Below, one piece after another: positions 1 through 6,099 of a stretch of 11,650 nucleotides of DNA (positions within the stretch are counted from its first letter, which is position 1; the number at the start of each line of letters is the position of its first letter). A program made the position numbers and the translations under genes. The DNA comes from an uncultured Lachnospiraceae bacterium (lineage in GTDB: Bacteria > Bacillota > Clostridia > Lachnospirales > Lachnospiraceae): positions 1 to 11,650 of the forward strand of contig CAMWNY010000039.1 in assembly GCA_947175775.1 (NCBI GenBank), read 5' to 3'. Under the pieces are notes generated by a model. That model was not told where the DNA came from. It ran no database searches and was given only the letters and a program-made list of their open reading frames with translations.

Positions 1-3
1 TAT

Positions 4-74
4 GGCGACTTAGCCAAGTGGTAAGGCGTGGGACTGCAACTCCCTGATCATCGGTTCAAATCCGTTAGTCGCCT
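4..74 (+). tRNA. tRNA-Cys (anticodon GCA)
   Basis: The cloverleaf folds with a perfect 7-bp acceptor stem (4-10 with 67-73), a D arm at 13-27, an anticodon loop CTGCAAC at 34-40 with anticodon GCA at 36-38, a 4-nt variable loop, and a T arm at 50-66 with loop TTCAAAT. The discriminator base at 74 is T, as expected for tRNA-Cys. CCA is not encoded; TTT follows, so a CCA-adding enzyme would be needed. Two stem positions are mismatched: T29-T45 at the base of the anticodon stem and T51-T65 in the T stem. The length of 71 nt is normal. The type call is firm; full functionality is slightly less certain because of the two mismatches. Confidence 0.93.
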
Positions 75-78
75 TTTG

Positions 79-116
79 AAAATCTCGCGTTTGTAAGACT
101 GCGGGATTTTTTGTTT
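79..116 (+). terminator. Intrinsic terminator after tRNA-Cys
   Basis: A 9-10 bp stem (79-88 with 101-110, one G-T pair) with a 12-nt loop runs into a T-rich tract at 107-117. It begins five bases after the tRNA 3' end, so it very likely ends the tRNA transcript. Confidence 0.85.
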
Positions 117-225
117 TATGCACACGGGCACCCAAAGGAAAGATGTCATCAAACCGATAAATCGGTTCACTGACGGGAGATGCATCTTCTCTACTCGATT
201 TATACACACGGGTGCGTAAGGAAAT
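115..225. repeat. Imperfect direct repeat pair flanking a palindrome
   Basis: TTTATGCACACGGG at 115-128 recurs as TTTATACACACGGG at 199-212. The similarity continues to AAGGAAA at the right end of each copy (135-141 and 218-224), and the copies are 84 bp apart. Between them is a perfect palindrome AACCGAT-AA-ATCGGTT (152-167) enclosed by GTCA (145-148) and TGAC (171-174), plus the palindrome AGATGCATCT (179-188). No convincing gene is seen here. A reading frame stays open on the minus strand across the repeat and the antisense of the tRNA, but it lacks a ribosome binding site and conflicts with the tRNA. The block could be a small dispersed intergenic repeat or a structured leader for the next gene. 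Confidence 0.5.
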
Positions 226-287
226 TAGCAGAAACGGCGAAAGTATGCCATGATTAAGCTTATCCAAATGAAGTGGTGGAATAGGTT

Positions 288-1235
288 ATGGAAAATTTAA
301 TTTTTAGTCTGAATGCCACAATCCCTATATTTTTAGTAATGATAGCCGGTTATGTGCTGCGGCGTATTCGTATGGTGGATGATGGCTTTGTAAAGACGCT
401 GAATGCATTTAATTATAAAGTGACGCTTCCGGTATTGCTTGTGGTTGATATTGCGGAGGCGGATTTTTATGCAGTTTGGGATACAAGATTTGTGCTGTTT
501 TGTTTTTTGGTGACGTTGTGCTGTATTTTAGCGATTAGTATGCTTTGTTTCTTTTTTGTAAAAGATAAATCCATTAAAGGCGAGTTTATACAGGCATCCT
601 ATCGTGGCAGTGCAGCGGTGCTTGGTGTGGCGTTCATGCAAAATATTTACGGGACGAGTGCGATTGCTCCGCTGATGATTTTGGCGACGGTTCCTCTGTA
701 TAATGTGGCGGCAGTCGTGACTTTGAGCGTTACATCTCCGGAAAGCGGCGGTTTTGATAGGGACAGTCTGAAAAAGTCCCTAAAGGGGATTGCAACCAAT
801 CCGATTATTTGGGGGATTTTGATTGGAATGGTCATTTCGGTTGCAAGAATGGAACTGCCGTTTATCATTAACAAAACACTGCATAATTTTTCCGTGCTTG
901 CGACGCCGCTTGCGTTGATTGGACTGGGTGCGGGATTTGAAGGGAAAAAGGCGCTTGCAAAGATAAAGCCGACGCTTGCTAGTACGCTGATGAAACTTTT
1001 TGTAATGCCGGCAGTATTTCTTCCGTTTGCAGCGGTGATGGGATTTCGGAATGAAAAAATGGTTGCGATATTGATTATGCTTGGTGCGCCGACAACGGTA
1101 AGCTGCTATATTATGTCAAGGAATATGGGGCATGAGGGTGTGCTTTCATCGAGTTGTGTGGTGTCTACGACTTTTTTAAGTTCTGTTTTCATTACGCTTT
1201 GGCTGTATCTTTTGAAGAATTATGGATTGATATGA
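288..1235 (+). CDS. AEC-family (auxin efflux carrier/malate permease-like) transporter
   Basis: This 315-residue integral membrane protein has about ten hydrophobic segments in two halves joined by a hydrophilic loop near residues 145-165, the architecture of the Mem_trans (PF03547) family. Family-like signs include the start NATIPIFLVMIAGYVLRR, the NPIIWGILIG segment opening the second half, and the GAPTTVSCYIMSRNMG segment near the C-terminus. Bacterial members usually export or exchange small organic acids such as malate or lactate, but the substrate cannot be read from the sequence. The ATG at 288 is preceded by a weak GGTGG-type site. The length is normal for the family. It is likely monocistronic, with a new promoter before the next gene. 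No terminator is visible behind it. Confidence 0.9.
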   Translation: MENLIFSLNATIPIFLVMIAGYVLRRIRMVDDGFVKTLNAFNYKVTLPVLLVVDIAEADFYAVWDTRFVLFCFLVTLCCILAISMLCFFFVKDKSIKGEFIQASYRGSAAVLGVAFMQNIYGTSAIAPLMILATVPLYNVAAVVTLSVTSPESGGFDRDSLKKSLKGIATNPIIWGILIGMVISVARMELPFIINKTLHNFSVLATPLALIGLGAGFEGKKALAKIKPTLASTLMKLFVMPAVFLPFAAVMGFRNEKMVAILIMLGAPTTVSCYIMSRNMGHEGVLSSSCVVSTTFLSSVFITLWLYLLKNYGLI

Positions 1236-1249
1236 CAAATTCATTATAG

Positions 1250-1277
1250 TTGCATCAAACGAAAAATAGTCTATACT
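1250..1277 (+). promoter_or_regulatory. Candidate sigma-A promoter for the CDF transporter
   Basis: TTGCAT (1250-1255) and TATACT (1272-1277) are separated by 16 bp in the intergenic gap upstream of the CDF gene. A second candidate, TTGCAA (1282-1287) with TAATCT (1305-1310) at 17 bp, lies just downstream. Either could drive the gene; no operator is obvious. Confidence 0.5.
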
Positions 1278-1364
1278 TTTCTTGCAATTGCCATATAGTT
1301 ATAGTAATCTGATAACTGTTACGGTGAATAAATTTTGAGAGATTATCTGGGATTGAGGAATTTT

Positions 1365-2246
1365 ATGGAAAAAACGGATTTTGAAAAAACTGCGATGCGG
1401 GTGTCTTTTGTGAGCATTGCGATAAATGTTATTTTATCTGTGTTTAAGCTGATTGCAGGAATCGTGGCGCATTCTGCGGCGATGATAAGTGATGCGGTTC
1501 ATTCGGCGTCGGATGTGTTCAGCACCATTGTGGTGATTATCGGAATAAAGATTTCGAGTAAGGCTTCGGATAAGAATCACCCTTATGGGCATGAACGCTT
1601 GGAGTGTGTAGCAGCAATTGTACTTTCAACAATTCTTGCAGTGACAGGGCTTGGGATTGGATATACGGCAGTGACAAAAATGACGTCGGGGAATTTTGAC
1701 GCGCTTGTTGTTCCGGGAATGTTGGCGCTTGTGGCGGCAATCGTCTCGATTGTTATGAAAGAGGGTATGTATTGGTATACATGGCTGAATGCCAAGCGGA
1801 TTGACTCAAGCGCGCTGATGGCGGACGCATGGCATCACCGTTCGGATGCGCTTTCTTCTGTGGGTGCGTTGGTTGGTATCGGAGGTGCGATGCTCGGATA
1901 CCCGATTTTGGATACTGTGGCAAGTTTTGTGATTTGTTTTTTTATTGAAAAAGCGGCATATGATATTTTTAGGGACGCAGTGGATAAAATGGTCGATAAA
2001 GCCTGTGATGATGAGATGGAGGACGCATTAAAAAAATGCGCGCTCTCGCAGGAAGGCGTGTTGGGAGTTGATTTGCTGCGAACAAGAGTGTTTGGCAACA
2101 AAATCTATGTAGATATTGAAATCAGCGCAGATGCAAATGATTCCTTAAAAGAGGCGCACAGCATTGCGGAAAAGGTTCACGAGTCGATTGAGGAGAACTT
2201 TACAAAGGTAAAGCATATCATGGTACATGTCAATCCCATGGAGTAA
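1365..2246 (+). CDS. Cation diffusion facilitator (CDF) divalent metal efflux transporter
   Basis: The 293-residue protein belongs to the CDF family (FieF/MMT1-like, PF01545), which exports Zn2+, Fe2+, Mn2+ or similar ions in exchange for protons. Six transmembrane segments fill about residues 15-205, followed by a cytoplasmic ferredoxin-like metal-sensing domain (about 210-293) ending in HIMVHVNPME. The intramembrane metal site is visible as HxxxD in TM2 (H46-D50, in SDAVHSASD) and HxxxD in TM5 (H157-D161, in DAWHHRSD). The HPYGHERLE loop at 72-80 is the usual second site. I start at ATG 1365 because GAGGAA (1355-1360) is well spaced before it; an in-frame TTG at 1335 would add ten residues but has a poor site. 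The metal specificity is not determined. Confidence 0.93.
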   Translation: MEKTDFEKTAMRVSFVSIAINVILSVFKLIAGIVAHSAAMISDAVHSASDVFSTIVVIIGIKISSKASDKNHPYGHERLECVAAIVLSTILAVTGLGIGYTAVTKMTSGNFDALVVPGMLALVAAIVSIVMKEGMYWYTWLNAKRIDSSALMADAWHHRSDALSSVGALVGIGGAMLGYPILDTVASFVICFFIEKAAYDIFRDAVDKMVDKACDDEMEDALKKCALSQEGVLGVDLLRTRVFGNKIYVDIEISADANDSLKEAHSIAEKVHESIEENFTKVKHIMVHVNPME

Positions 2247-2732
2247 TCAGTCCGTTTCAACCCATTTATCAACATGGGAAGAAAGTGTGTCAAATTTATC
2301 TTCATAAATGAGGTCTAAGAGCTTGCCGAGTCTCGATAATGCCTGTATCACTGCATCAGGGTCGCACAGCTCTTTTTTTAATGCAACGGAAAGTTCTTCA
2401 ATATCAAGTACTTTCACATATCCGTCCGGATAGATTACGACATCTGCAAGCAAATCCGTGACAATCAGTGAATTTTGAGTTTCCTCATAAGCATAATCAA
2501 CGATGTCACAGTACCAGTATAGCAGAGAACCATCCTCACGGTAAAATTTGCTCACTTTATACCCTGCCTTTAAGAAATAGCAGGAATATCCGTGATGAAA
2601 ATCGCGGCGGGGTTTTAAGGTCTTCCATTTTGTTACAATGGTTTCGTCGTTTGCTTCTAAAATGACATCATCTTTTAATAAAATACACTCATTGGGAATA
2701 ATGCGTTTGCGGTAAATTTTTAAAGTTTCCAT
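2247..2732 (-). CDS. DUF402 domain-containing protein
   Basis: This 161-residue soluble protein has the DUF402 signature: LYWYCDIVDY (about 71-80) followed by VTDLLADVVIYPDGYVKVLDIEEL (about 91-114), with acidic residues likely to bind a metal. Characterised relatives hydrolyse nucleoside di- or triphosphates (the Ntdp/FomD group), so a phosphohydrolase role is possible here but unproven. The start is ATG at 2732-2730, preceded at 6 nt by a GGGGG ribosome binding site (2743-2739 on the minus strand). A longer frame beginning at 2780 would lie upstream of the likely transcription start and is rejected. Its stop directly abuts the CDF stop on the other strand. It is divergent from the ATP synthase operon and shares its regulatory region. 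Confidence 0.88.
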   Translation of the reverse strand: METLKIYRKRIIPNECILLKDDVILEANDETIVTKWKTLKPRRDFHHGYSCYFLKAGYKVSKFYREDGSLLYWYCDIVDYAYEETQNSLIVTDLLADVVIYPDGYVKVLDIEELSVALKKELCDPDAVIQALSRLGKLLDLIYEDKFDTLSSHVDKWVETD

Positions 2733-2751
2733 AAAAATCCCCCTTTTTTTC

Positions 2752-2780
2752 ATTCTACCTTTTTTTTGTGATGTATTCAA
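2752..2780 (-). promoter_or_regulatory. Sigma-A promoter for the DUF402 gene
   Basis: Read on the minus strand, TTGAAT (2780-2775) and TAGAAT (2757-2752) are spaced by exactly 17 bp, with an A-tract in the spacer. The transcript would start near 2745, just before the GGGGG ribosome binding site, leaving a very short leader. Confidence 0.7.
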
Positions 2781-2785
2781 TAGGA

Positions 2786-2813
2786 TTGCAATGTGTTAAT
2801 AAATTAACATAAT
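2786..2813 (+). promoter_or_regulatory. Possible upstream promoter of the atp operon
   Basis: TTGCAA (2786-2791) and CATAAT (2808-2813) are separated by 16 bp. The palindrome at 2794-2809 fills this spacer, an arrangement typical of repressor-controlled promoters. The promoter match is weaker than that at 2853-2881. Confidence 0.3.
2794..2809. promoter_or_regulatory. Rex-like operator palindrome TGTTAA-N4-TTAACA
   Basis: A perfect inverted repeat TGTTAA (2794-2799), spacer TAAA, TTAACA (2804-2809) lies between the divergent DUF402 gene and the ATP synthase operon. It matches the core of the clostridial Rex box TTGTTAA-N4-TTAACAA except for the outermost base on each side. Rex is a repressor that senses the NADH/NAD+ ratio. 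The palindrome is observed; the regulator is inferred. Confidence 0.4.
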
Positions 2814-2852
2814 GTAGAACGGAATAAATAGTACAAAAAAACTGACATTTAC

Positions 2853-2881
2853 TAGACAGAAATGGTAATTTTTTGTATAAT
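2853..2881 (+). promoter_or_regulatory. Main candidate promoter of the ATP synthase operon
   Basis: TAGACA (2853-2858) and a perfect TATAAT (2876-2881) are separated by 17 bp. This is the best sigma-A match in the gap and lies about 60 nt before the atpZ start. Confidence 0.75.
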
Positions 2882-2943
2882 TATTAAAGGTATTTTAAAG
2901 GTTGGATAATTTCTTAACGGTAATGGCATATGGAGGCGCACAA

Positions 2944-3192
2944 ATGGGAAGAAATAAAAAGTATAAAAGGTCAGTGTACCAATCGCTGGCGGTGATTACC
3001 CAGTTTGGCATTAATATGCTTGTTCCAATCTTTTTATGCTCGTTCGCGGGACTGTTTTTGGATCGGAAACTTGGTACCGCGTATTGGTTTGTTTTATTGT
3101 TCTTTGTCGGAGCGCTTGCAGGGTTCCGGAATATTTTTATATTGGCAAAGAAGATTTATGAGGGAGACAGTTCGGATGAAGACAGGCATTAG
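2944..3192 (+). CDS. atpZ: ATP synthase accessory protein AtpZ
   Basis: This small protein of 82 residues has two transmembrane helices: about 14-32 (with GINMLVPIFLCSFAG) and about 42-64 (YWFVLLFFVGALAG), ending in FRNIFILAKKIYEG. It matches the AtpZ family (AtpZ/AtpI, PF09527), often encoded first in Firmicute and Na+-type ATP synthase operons. Its relatives act with AtpI in Mg2+ or ion supply and in rotor assembly; the exact role is not settled. I start at ATG 2944, seven bases after GGAGG (2932-2936). The in-frame TTG at 2902 and ATG at 2923 lack good sites. Its 3' end overlaps atpI by 17 nt, suggesting translational coupling. Confidence 0.88.
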   Translation: MGRNKKYKRSVYQSLAVITQFGINMLVPIFLCSFAGLFLDRKLGTAYWFVLLFFVGALAGFRNIFILAKKIYEGDSSDEDRH

Positions 3193-3625
3193 CAGACTAA
3201 GGGAAATTAACAGTGCATTGCCGGGATTGCTTTTCGGCATTGTCTTATTTGGTATGCTGTGTCAGGCTGCGGGCTTTTTTCTTGTAAGCGATAAGGCAGA
3301 CTTCAGTATCGGGCTCTGGATTGGAGTCGGTACTGCAATATTTATGGCTTTTCACATGGCGGTCACATTGAACGCGACGGTGGAAAGAGATGTAAAGGGG
3401 GCGCAGGCGGCAGCAACAAGACAAAATATAATCCGATACCTTGTGGTAGTGATTGTATTTGCGATATTGATGGTGACAAGGATTGGAAATCCACTGGCTG
3501 CATTTGCGGGCGTTATGGGTTTAAAGGTTTCCGCTTATGTGCAGCCGATGCTCTTGAAAAGAATACGCAGAGCAGATAGTCCGAATGAGAGCATCACAGA
3601 TGTAAATTCGGAAAAAACTGAATAG
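3176..3625 (+). CDS. atpI: ATP synthase subunit I (AtpI)
   Basis: The 149-residue protein has four hydrophobic helices (about 15-37, 43-66, 86-101, 104-126) and a charged C-terminal tail, as in the ATP-synt_I family (PF03899). Subunit I is not part of the finished enzyme; in Na+ and H+ synthases it helps assemble the c-ring. Its position between atpZ and atpB is the normal one. ATG 3176 is preceded by AGGGAG (3161-3166) at 9 nt and overlaps the end of atpZ. The frame stays open further upstream through atpZ, but that part is an overlap artefact. This is the least conserved operon member, so the call relies partly on position. Confidence 0.83.
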   Translation: MKTGISRLREINSALPGLLFGIVLFGMLCQAAGFFLVSDKADFSIGLWIGVGTAIFMAFHMAVTLNATVERDVKGAQAAATRQNIIRYLVVVIVFAILMVTRIGNPLAAFAGVMGLKVSAYVQPMLLKRIRRADSPNESITDVNSEKTE

Positions 3626-3667
3626 GGAAAAGTAGTAAGAATTATTATGAAACGAGGAGGTGAGTGT

Positions 3668-4384
3668 ATGGGAGCAGAACTTTTGTTATCCGGCGCCGAT
3701 GACATTGACTTTATGATACACGGTGTGTTTCAATATGAGCTGTTTGGTCAGAAGTTGTGGATAACAACAACGCATGTATGCCTGTTTATCGTGATGGCTA
3801 TTATCATTATTTTTTGTCTGTGCGCAAACAGGGCAATCAAGCGTGCAACGGAGGTTCCCGGAACATTCCAAAACGTCGTAGAGCTTGTGGTTGAGATGCT
3901 TGACAACATGATACACGGTGTTATGGGAAAGAATGCAGCGCCGTTTGCCAATTATATCGGTACGCTGTTTATCTTTATCCTGTTGAGCAATATCTCAGGT
4001 CTGTTTGGACTAAGACCGCCGACGGCTGACTACGGTGTTACATTTGCGCTCGGTATCATAACGTTCACTTTGATTACCTTTAACAAATTTAAGTATCAGA
4101 AGGTTAGCGGTGTAATCAAGGGGCTTTGTGATCCGTGGCCGATTTGGGCGCCTATTAATATCATTGGTGATATTGCGGTTCCCATTTCCCTGTCACTTCG
4201 TTTGTTTGCAAACGTTCTGTCAGGAACAGTAATGATGGCGTTGCTCTATGGTCTGCTTGGTTTTATCGCCACGGCTTGGCCTGCGGCATTGCATGTATAC
4301 TTTGACTTGTTCTCAGGAGCAATTCAGACATATGTATTTGCAATGTTGACAATGACGTATATCAACAACGCAATCGAAGGGTAA
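3668..4384 (+). CDS. atpB: ATP synthase Fo subunit a
   Basis: The 238-residue stator protein forms the ion half-channels of Fo. The essential arginine is R178 in SLSLRLFANVLSG (E. coli R210), with N182 four residues later. The terminal helix SGAIQTYVFAMLTMTYI contains Q220, the equivalent of E. coli Q252. Five or six membrane helices are visible, and PPTADYGVTFALGI at 118-131 is a usual family block. ATG 3668 follows GAGGAGG (3654-3660) at 7 nt; an in-frame ATG at 3647 would place that ribosome binding site inside the gene and is rejected. The protein works with the c-ring encoded next. Confidence 0.96.
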   Translation: MGAELLLSGADDIDFMIHGVFQYELFGQKLWITTTHVCLFIVMAIIIIFCLCANRAIKRATEVPGTFQNVVELVVEMLDNMIHGVMGKNAAPFANYIGTLFIFILLSNISGLFGLRPPTADYGVTFALGIITFTLITFNKFKYQKVSGVIKGLCDPWPIWAPINIIGDIAVPISLSLRLFANVLSGTVMMALLYGLLGFIATAWPAALHVYFDLFSGAIQTYVFAMLTMTYINNAIEG

Positions 4385-4480
4385 AACAGAGAGATTTTTT
4401 AGTCAGCAAAGAGCGTTGGCGAATAAAATCAACTCTGAAAATGAGATAAGTTAATATTATAAATTAGGAGGAAAAGAACT

Positions 4481-4735
4481 ATGGAATTTAATTCAAACTT
4501 TATTTTGGGCTGCTCGGCAATCGGCGCTGGTCTTGCGGTTATCGCAGGTATCGGACCGGGTGTAGGACAGGGTATCGCAGCAGGACACGCAGCAGCAGCT
4601 GTTGGTAGAAATCCGGGCGCTAAGTCAGACGTAACTTCTACGATGTTACTTGGTCAGGCGGTTGCCGAGACAACAGGTCTTTATGGTCTGCTTGTAGCAA
4701 TGCTGTTATTGTTCGTAAAACCTTTAGTACCTTAA
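4481..4735 (+). CDS. atpE: ATP synthase Fo subunit c, Na+-binding type
   Basis: The 84-residue hairpin of two transmembrane helices (about 7-38 and 51-80) is joined by the polar loop GRNPGAKSD. The ion-binding carboxylate is E63 in QAVAETTG. The set Q30 (GVGQG), V61, E63, T64, T65 and Y68 matches, at a constant offset of two, the Ilyobacter tartaricus Na+ site Q32, V63, E65, S66, T67 and Y70, with only Ser to Thr changed. This points to Na+ rather than H+ as the coupling ion. AGGAGG (4466-4471) lies 9 nt before the ATG. It is followed by the largest structured gap in the first half of the operon, which may help keep c-subunit output above that of its neighbours. Confidence 0.97.
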   Translation: MEFNSNFILGCSAIGAGLAVIAGIGPGVGQGIAAGHAAAAVGRNPGAKSDVTSTMLLGQAVAETTGLYGLLVAMLLLFVKPLVP

Positions 4736-4883
4736 TTCACAACGTTTACGATGTTAACCGGAAAAATCTTGGATTTTTTCGCTTTAGTGCGCTGTAAAGC
4801 GTCTATATTAAAAAAATATGTGAATCATTTCAGCGCCAAAATCTTTGATTTTGTGTGCAACTTATGATTTACGAAGTAAATCA
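4735..4883 (+). other. Structured atpE-atpF intercistronic region
   Basis: An outer perfect 7-bp pairing ATTCACA (4735-4741) with TGTGAAT (4819-4825) encloses two hairpins: GAAAAATC-TTG-GATTTTTTC (4761-4780, one bulge) and CGCTTTA with TAAAGCG (4780-4786 with 4795-4801). Two more follow: CAAAATC-TTT-GATTTTG (4837-4853) and TGATTTAC-GAA-GTAAATCA (4865-4883). The last sits just before the atpF ribosome binding site. None ends in a T-tract suited to termination, so a role in mRNA processing, stability or atpF translation is more likely. No gene is seen here. Confidence 0.6.
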
Positions 4884-4902
4884 GAAGGGAGGTACGAAAG
4901 GT

Positions 4903-5445
4903 ATGATACTCGCTACCGAAACAGAGGGGTTAAGCCGTTTGTTTGACTTGGACTTTCAGCTCCTTGCAGACGCGGTGCTTATGATTATCGCAATGTTTGT
5001 CCTGTTTTTAGTAGCTTCGCATTTCCTGTTTAATCCTGTAAGGAAGATGCTTGCTGACAGACAGGCGAAGATTAAAGGCGAATTGGATCAGGCGGCACAG
5101 GATCAGAAGTCCGCAGCCGAGACGCGCGCCCTCTATGAAGAGAAGTTAAATCAGGTAGGCAAAGAGGCAGAGGAAATTTTAGCTGATGCGCGTAAGCGCG
5201 GCATGGAAAATGAAGCAAAGATTGTAGCGGACGCAAAGGCGGAGGCGGCAAGAATTGTGGACAGAGCCAAAAAAGAGGCGGAACTTGAAAAGCAGAAGAT
5301 GGCTGACGAGGTGAAGCGTGAGATGGTTGCAGTTGCTTCGATTATGGCGGCACGGATTGTACAGGCTAATATTGATACAAATGCCCAGCATGAACTCATT
5401 GATAAGACATTGAAAGAAATAGGTGATAGCACATGGCTAAGCTAG
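4903..5445 (+). CDS. atpF: ATP synthase Fo subunit b
   Basis: The 180-residue peripheral stalk subunit has one N-terminal membrane helix (about 19-43, with LMIIAMFVLFLVASHFLF). The conserved NPVRKMLADRQAKI turn and a long Ala/Glu/Lys-rich coiled coil to about residue 165 follow. Two copies normally bridge subunit a to the delta/alpha end of F1. I start at ATG 4903 after GGGAGG (4887-4892); the frame can be extended to a GTG at 4855, but that runs through hairpins and has no ribosome binding site. The last 13 nt overlap atpH, so translation of the two stalk subunits is probably coupled. Confidence 0.95.
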   Translation: MILATETEGLSRLFDLDFQLLADAVLMIIAMFVLFLVASHFLFNPVRKMLADRQAKIKGELDQAAQDQKSAAETRALYEEKLNQVGKEAEEILADARKRGMENEAKIVADAKAEAARIVDRAKKEAELEKQKMADEVKREMVAVASIMAARIVQANIDTNAQHELIDKTLKEIGDSTWLS

Positions 5446-5978
5446 TTTCCAAGACGTATGCGCAGGCGCTGTTTGAACTTGCCGTGGAAGAGAACAAGAC
5501 CGCACCTTTTTTGGAGGAGACGGCGGGACTTCTTGAGGTTATCCGCACAAATGCGGATTTCGGACAGTTTATGAACCACCCGAAAATTCCGAAAGAGAGT
5601 AAAATCGAAGTGGTGAAGAACGTGTTCGACGGTAAGCTAAGCAAAGAGCTGGTTGGTTTTCTTGTGACGATTGTTGAGAAAGACCGTTACGCTGAGATTG
5701 AAGGTATTCTCGGCGAGTTTATCGCGGCGGTGAAGGAATACAACCATATCGGCACGGCTTATGTGACAACAGCCATAGCGTTGAATGATCAGGAAAAACA
5801 GGATATTGAGAGCCGTTTACTTGCTACCACCAAATACGAGACTATCGAGTGCGTTTACGATGTGGACGAGACACTGATAGGCGGTATGGTTATTCAAATG
5901 GGTGACAGGGTTGTGGACAGCAGTATTCGGACGAAGTTGGATAAGCTGCAGCGTGAGCTGCTTGCAATTCAGTTATAA
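5433..5978 (+). CDS. atpH: ATP synthase F1 subunit delta
   Basis: The 181-residue OSCP/delta protein links the b stalk to the top of F1. The helical N-terminal domain begins KTYAQALFELAVEENK, and the C-terminal part has the typical GGMVIQMGDRVVDSSIRTKL block (about 149-168). The start overlaps the end of atpF; AGGTGA (5421-5426) is well spaced before ATG 5433. Its length is normal. Confidence 0.95.
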   Translation: MAKLVSKTYAQALFELAVEENKTAPFLEETAGLLEVIRTNADFGQFMNHPKIPKESKIEVVKNVFDGKLSKELVGFLVTIVEKDRYAEIEGILGEFIAAVKEYNHIGTAYVTTAIALNDQEKQDIESRLLATTKYETIECVYDVDETLIGGMVIQMGDRVVDSSIRTKLDKLQRELLAIQL

Positions 5979-6064
5979 CTGTGAAGAGGCTTTCTAAATC
6001 TGTTAAACACAGATTAAGAAATGCTGAAGCTTCACAGGGTAAATTTGTGCAATGGCACAAATTT
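5979..6064 (+). repeat. Paired hairpins in the atpH-atpA gap
   Basis: Starting at the base after the atpH stop, CTGTGAAG (5979-5986) pairs with CTTCACAG (6030-6037). Inside, TTCT-A-AATCTG pairs with CAGATT-A-AGAA around a loop near 6003-6009. A second hairpin, AAATTTGTGC-AATG-GCACAAATTT (6041-6064), has ten perfect pairs. The second recurs almost unchanged before atpC at 10056-10084. There is no T-tract after either, so these are not terminators. Confidence 0.65.
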
Positions 6065-6099
6065 GCAACAAAATAATGAAAGAAAGGTGCAGATCCATT

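Noticed and set aside
10..267. Open reading frame of 85 codons on the minus strand upstream of the AEC gene
   Set aside because: It is antisense to the tRNA and its terminator, has no ribosome binding site, and its repeats come from the DNA repeat block.
1335..1364. TTG start giving the CDF transporter ten extra residues
   Set aside because: The ATG at 1365 has a well-placed GAGGAA and the extra residues do not look like CDF family sequence.
2733..2780. Longer start for the DUF402 gene
   Set aside because: The added segment overlaps the predicted promoter (2752-2780), so it would lie upstream of the transcript start.
3005..3175. Upstream extension of atpI within atpZ
   Set aside because: It is an out-of-frame reading of the conserved atpZ gene; ATG 3176 has its own ribosome binding site.
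4385..4480. Possible hairpin or regulatory element between atpB and atpE
   Set aside because: Only a 5-bp CAGAG/CTCTG pairing with a long loop is visible, which is no better than chance.
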